A DNA stretch of 44,742 bases from an uncultured Muribaculum sp. (GCA_910587665.1 CAJUMZ010000024.1:1-44742), one strand, 5' to 3'. Positions 7,849-16,969 are shown, counted from the first letter of the stretch. The notes: generated by a model from the letters alone, not told the origin. Made by a program: numbers and translations.

Positions 7849-8092
7849 AAAAGGTTGACGGTGGCATAAATTAATCTATAGCAACGACTTAATCACATCC
7901 TTGCAGATGACACGACATATGACACTTTTTCACTTTACTGCCAAAAATTCCTAATATGTCATGACTCTTCATCATGGCAATAACAAGCTACCACTTAGCC
8001 GATAATCCTGATTTCGCACCCTACCGACGGAATATTTTATTACTGACACTGACAAAAAAGGTCTTTTTCAAGTTTTGTTTCACAATATTTAT

Positions 8093-8100
8093 TAAATTTG
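8093..8100 (+). promoter_or_regulatory. Possible -7 box for the methylmalonyl-CoA operon
   Basis: TAAATTTG matches the Bacteroidota -7 consensus about 100 nt before mce. The nearest TTG (8075-8077) is only 15 nt upstream, shorter than usual, so the assignment is tentative. Confidence 0.4.
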
Positions 8101-8199
8101 CAAACTAATCGGTGGAGCGGCTTTGCCCGTCAGCAACAGCCATGTCGACACAACAAGCTAATACGCTAATTATTAACCAACTAATAAATATACAATAAA

Positions 8200-8619
8200 A
8201 TGAATATTTCTCACATCGAACACATCGGTATTGCAGTTCCGTCGCTCGACGAAGCAATTCCTTTCTACGAAAAGACATTCGGTATCAAATGTTTTGCAAT
8301 CGAGGAAGTACCCGACCAGAAAGTACGCACAGCATTCTTCAAGGTCGGACAGACCAAGATCGAGCTTCTTGAAGGCACAAGCGAAGAGAGCGCAATATCC
8401 AAGTTTATCGCCAACAACGGCGGTCGCGGAGGCATCCAGCACATGGCATTTGCCATCGAAGACGGCGTGGCCAACGCACTTGCCGAGGCGGAAGAAAAGG
8501 GTTGCCGCCTTATCGACAAGGCACCCCGCAAGGGCGCGGAAGGACTCAACATCGCGTTCCTTCACCCGAAGTCGACTTTCGGCACACTGATCGAGCTTTG
8601 CGAAAACCCCAACAAATAA
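8200..8619 (+). CDS. mce: Methylmalonyl-CoA epimerase
   Basis: This 139-residue member of the vicinal-oxygen-chelate (glyoxalase) fold interconverts (2R)- and (2S)-methylmalonyl-CoA. Diagnostic features are ISHIEHIGIAVPSLDEAIPFYEKTFG at the N-terminus, with the first metal-binding His, then GGIQHMAFAIED in the middle and LIELCENPN at the C-terminal end with the metal-binding Glu. It links the B12-dependent mutase to the decarboxylase encoded just downstream (37-nt gap). It is the first gene of the five-gene propionate operon. Confidence 0.95.
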   Translation: MNISHIEHIGIAVPSLDEAIPFYEKTFGIKCFAIEEVPDQKVRTAFFKVGQTKIELLEGTSEESAISKFIANNGGRGGIQHMAFAIEDGVANALAEAEEKGCRLIDKAPRKGAEGLNIAFLHPKSTFGTLIELCENPNK

Positions 8620-8655
8620 TCTCACTGACAAAATACTCATTATATTATAACTCAC

Positions 8656-10209
8656 ATGAGCACACAGCTTGAAAAAGTCCAGGAGCTTATCGCCCTACGC
8701 GAGCAAGCCCGTTTAGGCGGTGGCGAAAAAGCCATCCAGAAGCAGCATGACAAAGGCAAGTACACAGCACGCGAGCGCATAGCCCAGCTGCTTGACGAAG
8801 GCTCCTTTGAAGAGCTCGACATGTTTGTCCGTCATCGTTGCACCAACTTCGGACAGGAAAAAAAAAGTTATCTCGGCGACGGCGTCGTGACCGGCTACGG
8901 TACTATCGACGGCCGTCTCGTATATGTATTTGCACAGGATTTCACCGTATTTGGCGGATCTCTGTCAGAGACCATGGCACTCAAGATATGCAAGGTCATG
9001 GACATGGCGATGAAGATGGGCGCACCGGTCATCGGTCTTAACGACTCAGGCGGCGCACGTATCCAGGAAGGCATCAACGCCCTTGCCGGATATGCCGAGA
9101 TCTTCCAGCGCAACATCATGGCATCAGGCGTGATCCCCCAGATCTCCGGTATCCTCGGTCCCTGTGCCGGTGGCGCCGTATACTCACCCGCGCTTACCGA
9201 TTTCACCATCATGACCAAGGGCATCTCCTACATGTTCCTCACCGGTCCCAAGGTAGTCAAGACCGTGACCGGAGAAGATGTAACCCAGGAGGCACTCGGC
9301 GGCGCCGAGGTACACGCCTGCAAGAGCGGTGTGGCTCACTTTGCAGCTGAAGATGGCGAGGAAGCGCTCAAGATCATCCGCAAGCTCTTCAGCTATATCC
9401 CTCAGAACAACCTCGAAGAGCCCCCGTTGGTAGAGTGCACCGACCCGATCGACCGTCTCGAAGACTCTCTCAACGACATAATCCCCGACAGCGCAACCAA
9501 GCCTTACAACATGTATGAGGTCATCGGCGCTATCGTCGACAACGGCGAGTTCCTTGAAATACAGGCCAACTATGCGAAAAACCTCATCGTCGGCTTCGCC
9601 CGCATGAACGGACAGTCGGTAGGTATCGTGGCCAACCAGCCCAAATATCTTGCCGGCGTGCTCGACAGCAACGCCTCACGCAAGGGTGCGCGCTTCGTAC
9701 GCTTCTGCGACGCCTTCAACATTCCTTTGGTTACACTCGTCGACGTACCCGGATTCCTCCCCGGCACCGGACAGGAATACAACGGTGTGATCCTCCACGG
9801 CGCCAAGCTGCTCTATGCCTACGGCGAGGCAACCGTGCCCAAGGTGACGGTGACACTCCGCAAGAGCTACGGCGGAAGCCATATCGTGATGAGCTGCAAG
9901 CAGCTGCGCGGCGACATGAACTACGCTTGGCCTACAGCCGAAATCGCCGTAATGGGCGGTGCCGGCGCGGTAGAAGTGCTCTATGCCCGTGAGGCAAAAG
10001 AAGCGGAAGACCCCGCAAAAGTACTTGCAGAGAAAGAGGCTGAATACAACAAGCTCTTCTGCAACCCCTACAATGCTGCCAAGTACGGCTACATTGATGA
10101 CGTGATCGAACCGCGCAACACCCGTTTCCGCGTGATCCGCGCCCTCCAGCAGCTCGCCACAAAGAAAGTGGTCAACCCCGCTAAAAAGCACGGTAACATA
10201 CCCCTTTAA
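8656..10209 (+). CDS. mmdA: Methylmalonyl-CoA decarboxylase alpha subunit (carboxyltransferase)
   Basis: This 517-residue acyl-CoA carboxylase carboxyltransferase has two crotonase-like halves. Conserved elements include GGGEKAIQKQHDKGKYTARERI at the start, GLNDSGGARIQEG (N-terminal oxyanion region), GPCAGGAVYSPAL, and in the second half FLPGTGQEYNGVILHGAKLLYAY and MGGAGAVEVLYARE. It moves the carboxyl group from methylmalonyl-CoA to biotin on the MmdC carrier, giving propionyl-CoA. The same fold serves in propionyl-CoA carboxylase, but co-occurrence with membrane beta and gamma subunits and a biotin carrier makes the decarboxylase the best call. Confidence 0.93.
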   Translation: MSTQLEKVQELIALREQARLGGGEKAIQKQHDKGKYTARERIAQLLDEGSFEELDMFVRHRCTNFGQEKKSYLGDGVVTGYGTIDGRLVYVFAQDFTVFGGSLSETMALKICKVMDMAMKMGAPVIGLNDSGGARIQEGINALAGYAEIFQRNIMASGVIPQISGILGPCAGGAVYSPALTDFTIMTKGISYMFLTGPKVVKTVTGEDVTQEALGGAEVHACKSGVAHFAAEDGEEALKIIRKLFSYIPQNNLEEPPLVECTDPIDRLEDSLNDIIPDSATKPYNMYEVIGAIVDNGEFLEIQANYAKNLIVGFARMNGQSVGIVANQPKYLAGVLDSNASRKGARFVRFCDAFNIPLVTLVDVPGFLPGTGQEYNGVILHGAKLLYAYGEATVPKVTVTLRKSYGGSHIVMSCKQLRGDMNYAWPTAEIAVMGGAGAVEVLYAREAKEAEDPAKVLAEKEAEYNKLFCNPYNAAKYGYIDDVIEPRNTRFRVIRALQQLATKKVVNPAKKHGNIPL

Positions 10210-10226
10210 CCAACCCTTCAAAAGCA

Positions 10227-11147
10227 ATGAAGAAAAAATTATCAATATTGCTCATAGCCATCGTAGGATGCGCGGTAGCCGTAAGCGCCCAGGGGCGCCG
10301 CGGGCTGCGCATCAACGAGGTAATGGTGCAAAACGACAGCAACTATGTCGACGACTACGGCTTGCATCAGGCTTGGATCGAGCTGTACAACTCGACCTAT
10401 GCTCCGATGGAAATATCGAGCGTATACCTGTCCAACGACCCGGCACAGCCAAAAAAGTACCCCGTACCGCTTGGCGACGTCAACACGGAGATACCTCCCC
10501 GTCAGCACGTAGTGTTCTGGGCCGACGGAGAGCCTAACAAGGGTACGTTCCACCTCAATTTCAAGCTCACTCCCGGCAAAGACAACTGGATCGGTATATA
10601 TGACGCCAACGGTGTCACCCTGATCGACTCGATCACGATACCGGCCTCACTCGCCCCCAACTCAAGCTACGCCCGACTCCGCGACGGTGAGGGCAGCGGC
10701 GTGGAGGCCTGGAGCATACGCGACGGCTCTGACGAGGCATATATCACCCCGAGCAGCAACAACCGGATTATCGACACCAACTCCAAAGTGGAAATGTTTG
10801 CCGAGACCGACGGTCACGGATTCGGACTCACCTTAATGGCGATGTGCATAGTATTCTCGGCACTCCTGTTGCTGAGCCTTTCATTCTATGCGATAAGCCG
10901 CATCGGAGCACGGATCTCAACCCGCAACAAGGCGCGCTCACAAGGCATCGAGACAAAGTTAATGCCAAGGGAAGAGCGTCCAAACCACGATTCCGGAGAA
11001 GAAATCGCGGCAATCGTCATGGCACTCCACGATCATCTCAACGCCCACGACAAGGAGAGCACAATCCTCACCATCAACAAGGTAAGGAAGAGCTATTCTC
11101 CCTGGAGCTCAAAGATCTACGGATTGCGTGAGCTGCCCCACAGATAA
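10227..11147 (+). CDS. OadG-like gamma subunit with N-terminal lamin-tail-like domain
   Basis: This 306-residue protein is much longer than classical OadG (about 80 residues). It has a signal peptide (1-21, ending AVSAQG), then a beta-rich domain (about 25-150) with LRINEVMVQN, WIELYNSTYAPMEISSVYLSN and HVVFWADGEPN, matching the lamin-tail (LTD) pattern. One transmembrane helix follows (about 199-224, GLTLMAMCIVFSALLLLSLSFY), and a basic/acidic cytoplasmic tail ends in a region typical of gamma subunits. It lies between mmdA and mmdC, where the gamma subunit belongs, 17 nt after mmdA. Gamma anchors and assembles the Na+ pump; the extracytoplasmic LTD is extra and its function is unknown. Confidence 0.8.
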   Translation: MKKKLSILLIAIVGCAVAVSAQGRRGLRINEVMVQNDSNYVDDYGLHQAWIELYNSTYAPMEISSVYLSNDPAQPKKYPVPLGDVNTEIPPRQHVVFWADGEPNKGTFHLNFKLTPGKDNWIGIYDANGVTLIDSITIPASLAPNSSYARLRDGEGSGVEAWSIRDGSDEAYITPSSNNRIIDTNSKVEMFAETDGHGFGLTLMAMCIVFSALLLLSLSFYAISRIGARISTRNKARSQGIETKLMPREERPNHDSGEEIAAIVMALHDHLNAHDKESTILTINKVRKSYSPWSSKIYGLRELPHR

Positions 11148-11188
11148 GATCATCAAAGTCTCATAAAAAACATTACCACAAAATAACG

Positions 11189-11623
11189 ATGAAAGAATAT
11201 AAATATAAAATCAACGGTAACACTTATAATGTGTCAATCGGCGACATCGTTGACAACATGACTGAAGTTCTTGTCAACGGCACACCCTACAAGGTAGAGC
11301 TTGAGAAGCAGAAATCACCGGTGACTGTCGTCGCTCCCCACCGCCCCTCCGCAGCGCCGCGCACCGCGTCGGGCGAGAAAGTAGTGGCAAAGGCTACCGC
11401 CGACGGCGGATCATATGCAGTAAAGGCTCCCCTCCCCGGCACCATCCTCTCGATCAATGTAAAAGTAGGCGACACGGTAAAGGCTTCCGACACTGTTGTA
11501 GTGCTTGAGGCCATGAAGATGGAAAATGCCATCCACGCCGGAAAAGACGGCAAGGTGACAGCCATTTCTGTCGCTGCCGGCGACGCGGTGCTTGAAGGCG
11601 CGGTACTGATCTCTATCGGATAA
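11189..11623 (+). CDS. mmdC: Biotin carboxyl carrier subunit of methylmalonyl-CoA decarboxylase
   Basis: This 144-residue protein has an N-terminal region (1-45), a Pro/Ala-rich flexible linker (about 45-75) and a C-terminal biotinyl domain. The biotin site is EAMKMEN with K110 as the modified lysine, preceded by APLPGTI at the domain start. It carries carboxybiotin from MmdA to the membrane beta subunit. The gene is 41 nt after the gamma-like gene and 41 nt before mmdB. Confidence 0.93.
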   Translation: MKEYKYKINGNTYNVSIGDIVDNMTEVLVNGTPYKVELEKQKSPVTVVAPHRPSAAPRTASGEKVVAKATADGGSYAVKAPLPGTILSINVKVGDTVKASDTVVVLEAMKMENAIHAGKDGKVTAISVAAGDAVLEGAVLISIG

Positions 11624-11664
11624 GCTATAACTAACCTGATTCAACTCTAAAAGCATAAATTACT

Positions 11665-12822
11665 ATGAGTTTAAATGAATTTATGGCGACTAATTTCCAG
11701 CAGTTCTGGGAGCTTACAGGCTTTGCCAATGCTACCTGGCAACATCTGGTGATGCTTGTCGTGGGCTTGTTCTTCCTTTGGCTTGCCATCAAGAAGAACT
11801 TTGAGCCAATGTTGCTTGTGCCGATAGGATTCGGTATACTTATAGGCAACATCCCGTTTAACGGTGCCGCCGGGCTTGAAGTCGGCATATACGAGGAAGG
11901 TTCTGTGTTGAACATCCTCTATAATGGCGTAAGCGCCGGATGGTATCCTCCATTGATTTTCCTCGGCATCGGTGCCATGACCGACTTCTCGGCCCTTATA
12001 GCCAATCCGAAGCTGATGCTGGTAGGAGCTGCGGCGCAGTTCGGTATATTCGGAGCCTACATGGTGGCTCTTGCTCTCGGCTTTGCCCCTGACCAGGCGG
12101 GCGCTATCGCGATCATCGGCGGTGCCGACGGCCCGACTGCGATCTTCCTGTCATCGAAACTCGCCCCCAACCTCATGGGAGCCATCGCCGTCTCGGCTTA
12201 CTCTTACATGGCACTCGTGCCGTTGATCCAGCCGCCTATCATGCGACTGCTCACCACCAAGCACGAGCGTGTGATAAAGATGAAGCCCGCCCGCGCGGTG
12301 TCACAAAACGAAAAGATCATATTCCCGATCGTAGGCTTGCTGCTCACATGCTTTGTAGTGCCCTCGGGCATTCCGTTGCTCGGCATGCTCTTCTTCGGCA
12401 ACCTGCTCCGTGAGTGTGGCGTGACCAACCGCCTTGCCAAGACTGCAAGCAACGCCCTTACCGACATTGTCACAATACTACTCGGTATGACGGTGGGCGC
12501 ATCGACCCAGGCTTCGGAATTCCTGACCCTTGACACTATCTTCATCTTCGCACTCGGATTCATGGCGTTTATCATCGCTTCCGCTTCAGGTGTGCTCTTC
12601 GTGAAGATATTCAATCTTTTCCTCCCGGCATCGAAGAAGCTCAACCCGCTTATCGGTAATGCCGGTGTATCGGCGGTTCCGATGTCGGCACGTATATCCA
12701 ACAACCTCGGTCTTGAATATGACCCCAGCAACTACCTTCTCATGCATGCCATGGGTCCGAATGTTGCCGGTGTGATCGGCTCGGCTGTGGCTGCCGGTGT
12801 ACTGCTTGGCTTCCTTGCATAA
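11665..12822 (+). CDS. mmdB: Na+-translocating decarboxylase beta subunit
   Basis: This 385-residue polytopic membrane protein couples carboxybiotin decarboxylation to Na+ export. Family hallmarks are GIGAMTDFSALIANPK, AIIGGADGPTAIFLSSKLAP (with the Asp needed for Na+/proton handling), and near the C-terminus AGVSAVPMSARISNNLG plus LMHAMGPNVAGVIGSAVAAG. It closes the operon and is followed by a GC-rich hairpin. Together mce-mmdA-gamma-mmdC-mmdB forms the energy-conserving end of the succinate-to-propionate pathway. Confidence 0.95.
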   Translation: MSLNEFMATNFQQFWELTGFANATWQHLVMLVVGLFFLWLAIKKNFEPMLLVPIGFGILIGNIPFNGAAGLEVGIYEEGSVLNILYNGVSAGWYPPLIFLGIGAMTDFSALIANPKLMLVGAAAQFGIFGAYMVALALGFAPDQAGAIAIIGGADGPTAIFLSSKLAPNLMGAIAVSAYSYMALVPLIQPPIMRLLTTKHERVIKMKPARAVSQNEKIIFPIVGLLLTCFVVPSGIPLLGMLFFGNLLRECGVTNRLAKTASNALTDIVTILLGMTVGASTQASEFLTLDTIFIFALGFMAFIIASASGVLFVKIFNLFLPASKKLNPLIGNAGVSAVPMSARISNNLGLEYDPSNYLLMHAMGPNVAGVIGSAVAAGVLLGFLA

Positions 12823-12833
12823 ACCTAAAAGCC

Positions 12834-12879
12834 GGCGGCGGCACTGTCTTCACCAAAGGGTGTAACCGGTGTCGCCGCC
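12834..12879 (+). terminator. GC-rich hairpin after the methylmalonyl-CoA operon
   Basis: GGCGGCGGCAC (12834-12844) pairs with GTGTCGCCGCC (12869-12879), 11 bp with one G:U, and a 24-nt loop. It starts 11 nt after mmdB. There is no clear T run, so it may be a termination-assisting or mRNA-stabilising structure. Confidence 0.55.
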
Positions 12880-13040
12880 GATTCATATATCACGCCTGCC
12901 TTCTTGCGGCGCAGGCTAAAAGTGAATGTTAAAAGGCAATTAACCCAACATTTATTAACATGTGTTGCAATATCCTCAAACTATTCCGGCTGAATAGTGT
13001 TATAATTACACCACTACAGCAACATATTAAATGATGAACG

Positions 13041-13391
13041 ATGATTACAAAAAAAGTAATTGATGAGCTATACCGGCGTTTCCGCAAGCGACCATCCGGA
13101 ATCGAGCATCTTGATGTAGGGCTCCTGTTTGAACACGCTTCGGAACACCACGACATAACTATTGATGATGACGGTAATTTAGTGATTGATAGCATTGACG
13201 AAAACTCCCCTTTCCACAAAATAGCCCTTGACCGTATCCATGGATTTTATCAATTCGACGATGTAATAGCCATCGTGCTCCACAGCTCGATAATATTCCT
13301 GAATAAAAACGACAACGGAGTAAACGTGCATATAAAGTTTGACAAGCCGTCGTTATGGGAACGGATTAAATGGAAGCTTTGCAATAGCTGA
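13041..13391 (+). CDS. Hypothetical small soluble protein
   Basis: This 116-residue protein (MITKKVIDELYRRFRKRPSGI...) has no signal peptide or membrane segment. It has a basic N-terminal helix, an acidic middle (HHDITIDDDGNLVIDSIDENSPFHKI) and beta-like hydrophobic stretches (IIFLNKNDNGVNVHI). I do not recognise a family. It stands alone between the methylmalonyl-CoA operon and aspS, with 150-220-nt gaps each side and no full promoter match. Codon use looks like the neighbours, so it is probably a real lineage-restricted gene. Confidence 0.65.
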   Translation: MITKKVIDELYRRFRKRPSGIEHLDVGLLFEHASEHHDITIDDDGNLVIDSIDENSPFHKIALDRIHGFYQFDDVIAIVLHSSIIFLNKNDNGVNVHIKFDKPSLWERIKWKLCNS

Positions 13392-13543
13392 CCGCCTTTT
13401 ATATGCCTTATGCAGGGCAGTCTCCGTCACATATGTTGCTGAAATTAGTGAATGGCAGATTTCCATTTTACATTGTTTATCATTAACTTTACCGAAATTT
13501 TATCACTGAATCCAAATTGTGCATAATTTTTCAGTAAATATAT

Positions 13544-15304
13544 ATGTATAGGACTAAAACCTGCGGAGAACTCCGCCAACAGGATGCCGGCAATACTGTA
13601 ACCATAGCCGGCTGGGTACAACGCGCCCGTAAAATGGGCGGCATGACTTTTGTCGATGTCCGCGACCGATACGGCATCACCCAGGCAGTCTTTAACAACG
13701 AAACCGACGCCGCTCTATGCGAGGCGGCTAACCGGCTTGGTCGTGAATACGTCGTTCAGATCACCGGTAAGGTGGCTGAACGCTCAAGCAAAAACCCCAA
13801 TATCCCCACTGGCGACATAGAGATTATCGCCGAAAGACTTAATGTGCTGAACCCCTCAGAGGTCCCTCCGTTCACAATTGAGGATGACACCGACGGCGGC
13901 GATGACCTGCGCATGAAATACCGTTATCTTGACCTGCGACGCAACTGCGTGAGAAAAAATCTCGAATTGCGCCACAAGATGACCATGGAGGTGCGCCGTT
14001 ACCTTGACAGCAAGGGATTCCTCGAGATCGAGACACCGATGCTTGTAGGCTCGACACCCGAGGGTGCACGCGACTTTGTTGTGCCCTCACGCATGAATCA
14101 AGGTCAGTTCTATGCACTTCCACAGTCACCCCAGACCCTTAAACAGCTGCTTATGGTCTCCGGCATGGACCGCTATTTCCAGATAGTGAAATGCTTCCGC
14201 GACGAGGACCTGCGCGCCGACCGCCAGCCCGAGTTCACCCAGATCGACTGCGAGATGAGCTACGTCGAGCAGGATGACATCATAAACCTTTTTGAGGGAA
14301 TGGCCAAGCATCTGTTCAAGGAGCTTCGCGGCGTGGAGCTGACAGAGCCGTTCATCCGCATGCCTTGGGCCGAGGCGATGCGCCTCTATGGAAGCGACAA
14401 GCCCGACCTGCGCTTCGGCATGACATTTGTCGAACTTATGGACATCATGAAAGGCCATGGCTTCGGAGTATTCGACAATGCGGCTTATATCGGCGGTATA
14501 TGCGCCGAGGGCGCGGCAGGATACACCCGCAAGCAGCTTGACCAGCTCACCGAATATGTAAAACGCCCGCAGATCGGCGCAAAAGGCATGGTATATGCCC
14601 GCGTGGAGCCTGACGGCACTGTGAAATCGAGCGTCGACAAGTTCTATTCCCAGGATGTGTTGCAGAAGATGAAGGAAGCCTTTGGCGCAAAGCCGGGCGA
14701 CCTCATTCTCATACTCTCGGGCGACGACGCCATGAAGACCCGCAAGCAGCTTTGCGAGTTGCGCCTTGAGATGGGACGGCAGCTTGGACTACGCGACAAA
14801 AACAAGTTTGCATGCCTGTGGGTGGTCGACTTCCCGATGTTTGAATGGAGCGACGAGGAGCAGCGTCTGATGGCGATGCACCATCCCTTCACCCATCCCA
14901 AGGATGAGGATATACCTCTGCTCGACACCGACCCGGCGGCAGTGCGTGCCGACGCCTACGACATGGTGATCAACGGAGTGGAGGTAGGAGGCGGATCAAT
15001 CCGAATCCACGACAGCGCGCTTCAGGCAAAAATGTTTGAGATACTCGGATTCACCCCCCAACGCGCCCAGGAGCAATTTGGCTTCCTGATGAATGCGTTC
15101 AAGTACGGGGCACCCCCTCACGGAGGTCTTGCCTACGGTCTTGACCGCTGGGTGTCACTGTTTGCAGGTCTTGACAGCATACGCGACTGCATCGCATTCC
15201 CGAAAAACAATTCAGGTCGCGACGTGATGCTTGACGCCCCCGCCCCTCTTGACCAGAAACAGCTTGACGAGCTTGCACTCGCCATCGAACTGCAGGAAAA
15301 GTAG
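13544..15304 (+). CDS. aspS: Aspartyl-tRNA synthetase
   Basis: This 586-residue class II synthetase has the N-terminal OB-fold anticodon-binding domain (VTIAGWVQRARKMGGMTFVDVRDRYG), motif 1 and 2 regions (FLEIETPMLVGSTPEGARDFVVPSR; IVKCFRDEDLRADRQPEFTQID), the bacterial insertion GAD domain (about 290-410), and motif 3 near the end (GGLAYGLDRWVSLFAG). It attaches Asp to tRNA-Asp in the cytoplasm. Full length for the bacterial type. Nif3 begins 3 nt after its stop, so the two are probably co-transcribed. Confidence 0.98.
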   Translation: MYRTKTCGELRQQDAGNTVTIAGWVQRARKMGGMTFVDVRDRYGITQAVFNNETDAALCEAANRLGREYVVQITGKVAERSSKNPNIPTGDIEIIAERLNVLNPSEVPPFTIEDDTDGGDDLRMKYRYLDLRRNCVRKNLELRHKMTMEVRRYLDSKGFLEIETPMLVGSTPEGARDFVVPSRMNQGQFYALPQSPQTLKQLLMVSGMDRYFQIVKCFRDEDLRADRQPEFTQIDCEMSYVEQDDIINLFEGMAKHLFKELRGVELTEPFIRMPWAEAMRLYGSDKPDLRFGMTFVELMDIMKGHGFGVFDNAAYIGGICAEGAAGYTRKQLDQLTEYVKRPQIGAKGMVYARVEPDGTVKSSVDKFYSQDVLQKMKEAFGAKPGDLILILSGDDAMKTRKQLCELRLEMGRQLGLRDKNKFACLWVVDFPMFEWSDEEQRLMAMHHPFTHPKDEDIPLLDTDPAAVRADAYDMVINGVEVGGGSIRIHDSALQAKMFEILGFTPQRAQEQFGFLMNAFKYGAPPHGGLAYGLDRWVSLFAGLDSIRDCIAFPKNNSGRDVMLDAPAPLDQKQLDELALAIELQEK

Positions 15305-15307
15305 CCC

Positions 15308-16069
15308 ATGCTGATAAAAGAAATAATTGACACAATCGAGGAAGTGGCGCCGCTGGAGCTTCAGGAGTCATTTGACAACGCCGGTCTTATAATCGGCGAT
15401 CCGGGATGCGAGTGCAGCGGGGTCCTCTTCTGTGTCGACGTCACCCCGGAAATTGTCGAGGAGGCGGCGGCCCGGGGATGCAACCTCATAGTGTCTCATC
15501 ATCCGCTTATTTTCAAGGGATTGAAGCGGCTTACCGGCGCAACCGTGCAGGAGCGTGCTGCGGTAGCGGCCGTAAAGGCTGACATCGCCGTATATGCCGC
15601 CCACACCAACCTTGACGCGGCCGACGACGGGGTCAACTATACCCTTGCCCGGCTTCTCGGACTTACCGACGTTATGCCGCTCGCCACATCCCCCGGCGTC
15701 GTGGGCACATTATCGCCGTCGCTGACTCCCCGGGAGCTTGTAGAGCGGATAAAGACAGTGTGCGGGTCGCCGGTGGCAAGATGCACCGCGCTACCTGAAG
15801 GAAAAGTGTCGCGGCTTGCATTGTGTGGCGGCTCCGGCGCATTCCTCATCGACGATGCCGTGGAGGCGGGAGCCGACGCATTTCTTACCTCTGATGTGAA
15901 ATATCATGACTTTGTCGATAATACGGGGCGTATTTTCATCATCGACATAGGCCATTTTGAGAGTGAAAAGTGTACAAAACAGATTTTTTATCATATAGTT
16001 AGCAAAAAATTTCCTAACTTTGCACTCTATTACTCCGAAACAGAAAAAAATCCGATAAATTACTTGTAA
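15308..16069 (+). CDS. Nif3-like dinuclear metal-centre protein
   Basis: This 253-residue protein matches the Nif3/YbgI family: SFDNAGLIIGDP at 21-32, the metal-binding IVSHHPLIFKGLKRL with H64/H65, AHTNLDAADDGVNYTLARLLG, and a C-terminal second metal motif DIGHFESEKCTKQIFYHI. The family forms toroidal hexamers with two metals per subunit. It is often annotated as GTP cyclohydrolase I type 2, although the reaction is not settled. This is the short form without the central insertion seen in Bacillus YqfO-type members. Its 3' end contains a promoter-like -7 box for the next gene. Confidence 0.92.
   Translation: MLIKEIIDTIEEVAPLELQESFDNAGLIIGDPGCECSGVLFCVDVTPEIVEEAAARGCNLIVSHHPLIFKGLKRLTGATVQERAAVAAVKADIAVYAAHTNLDAADDGVNYTLARLLGLTDVMPLATSPGVVGTLSPSLTPRELVERIKTVCGSPVARCTALPEGKVSRLALCGGSGAFLIDDAVEAGADAFLTSDVKYHDFVDNTGRIFIIDIGHFESEKCTKQIFYHIVSKKFPNFALYYSETEKNPINYL
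16015..16022 (+). promoter_or_regulatory. Promoter -7 box inside the end of the Nif3 gene
   Basis: TAACTTTG lies 54 nt before the zinc ribbon gene within the AT-rich last codons of the Nif3 gene. It may give the downstream gene its own transcript. No clear TTG -33 element. Confidence 0.45.
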
Positions 16070-16075
16070 GCAAAC

Positions 16076-16855
16076 ATGGCTACAGACAAGAACAAAAATG
16101 AAGCACTCTCAGTAGAGCAGCGTCTTAAATCGCTCTATGAGCTACAGACCATCCTCTCTGAAATCGACCGCATCAAGACCATCCGTGGTGAGCTTCCCTT
16201 GGAAGTGAAGGATCTTGAGGACAATATCGAGGGACTGCGCACCCGCATCGAAAACTATCGCCGCGACGTGGAGGATCTCCGCAAGAAGACTCTCGTCGAA
16301 AAAGAAAAGATCAACGAGTCGCAGACCAAGATAGCCCGCTACAAGGAGCAGCTCGACAATGTAAGAAACAATCGCGAGTTTGACCTCCTTTCAAAGGAAG
16401 TGGAGTTCCAGACCCTTGAAATCGAGCTTTGCGAAAAGCACCTCAACGAGTATGCCCGCGCCATTGACAACAAGACCAACGAGATCGCCGCTACCGAAGA
16501 GCGGTTGAAAGACAGCGAGCATATCCTAAAGGAAAAGCAGGCTGAGCTTGACGAGATCGTGTCGGAGACCCGTCAGGATGAGGAGCGTCTTCGCATCCAG
16601 GCAAAAGAGATCGAGCCGCGCATCGACGAGCGCACTCTCAAAGCGTTCAAGCGCATCCGCGACAATGCCCGCAACGGACTTGGCATCGTATATATACAGC
16701 GTAACGCCTGTGGAGGCTGCTTCAACCGCATTCCCCCGCAGAAGCAGATGGAAATCAAGATGCACAAGAAAGTCATCGTATGTGAATACTGCGGTCGCAT
16801 CATGATCGACCCCGAGCTCGCGGGAGTGACGGAAGACAACAATAATGACAAATAA
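16076..16855 (+). CDS. C4 zinc ribbon coiled-coil protein (DUF164/CT398-like)
   Basis: This 259-residue protein has a long antiparallel-type coiled coil (about 10-185, rich in Glu/Lys/Arg heptads such as LRTRIENYRRDVEDLRKKTL) followed by a C-terminal zinc ribbon with two Cys pairs, NACGGCFNRIPP and VCEYCGRIM. This is the architecture of the widespread DUF164/CT398 family, found near Nif3-like genes in many bacteria. In Chlamydia CT398 has been tied to RNA polymerase sigma-54 and secretion proteins. The exact role here is unknown. It starts 6 nt after the Nif3 stop. Confidence 0.88.
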   Translation: MATDKNKNEALSVEQRLKSLYELQTILSEIDRIKTIRGELPLEVKDLEDNIEGLRTRIENYRRDVEDLRKKTLVEKEKINESQTKIARYKEQLDNVRNNREFDLLSKEVEFQTLEIELCEKHLNEYARAIDNKTNEIAATEERLKDSEHILKEKQAELDEIVSETRQDEERLRIQAKEIEPRIDERTLKAFKRIRDNARNGLGIVYIQRNACGGCFNRIPPQKQMEIKMHKKVIVCEYCGRIMIDPELAGVTEDNNNDK

Positions 16856-16892
16856 ATCATAATTAGACAGATACTTTTATTGACCTAAAATT

Positions 16893-16922
16893 TTGTCATA
16901 TCGAAAAGTATATGTAATTTTG
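16893..16922 (+). promoter_or_regulatory. Full promoter of rpsU
   Basis: TTG at 16893-16895, 19-nt spacer, TAATTTTG at 16915-16922: a full match to the Bacteroidota housekeeping promoter, 47 nt before the rpsU start. It may also drive xerC and hpf. Confidence 0.75.
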
Positions 16923-16969
16923 TCGCGCAATTACAAAAACGTAAATACAAACAAAACCATAATAACAAA

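Larger units (their letters stand above)
7748..8199. other. Divergent intergenic region dnaK/mce
   Basis: This 452-nt region has no credible gene. It contains a sigma-54-like site for dnaK (7833-7848), two copies of TGCCAAAAA (7844-7852 and 7939-7947), loosely inverted ATGACA/TGTCAT motifs near 7919-7962, and a weak -7 box for the methylmalonyl-CoA operon (8093-8100). Confidence 0.5.

Noticed and set aside
5870..7858. Several long open frames antisense to dnaK
   Set aside because: They mirror the high-GC coding pattern of dnaK, lack family features and have no promoters; typical antisense shadows.
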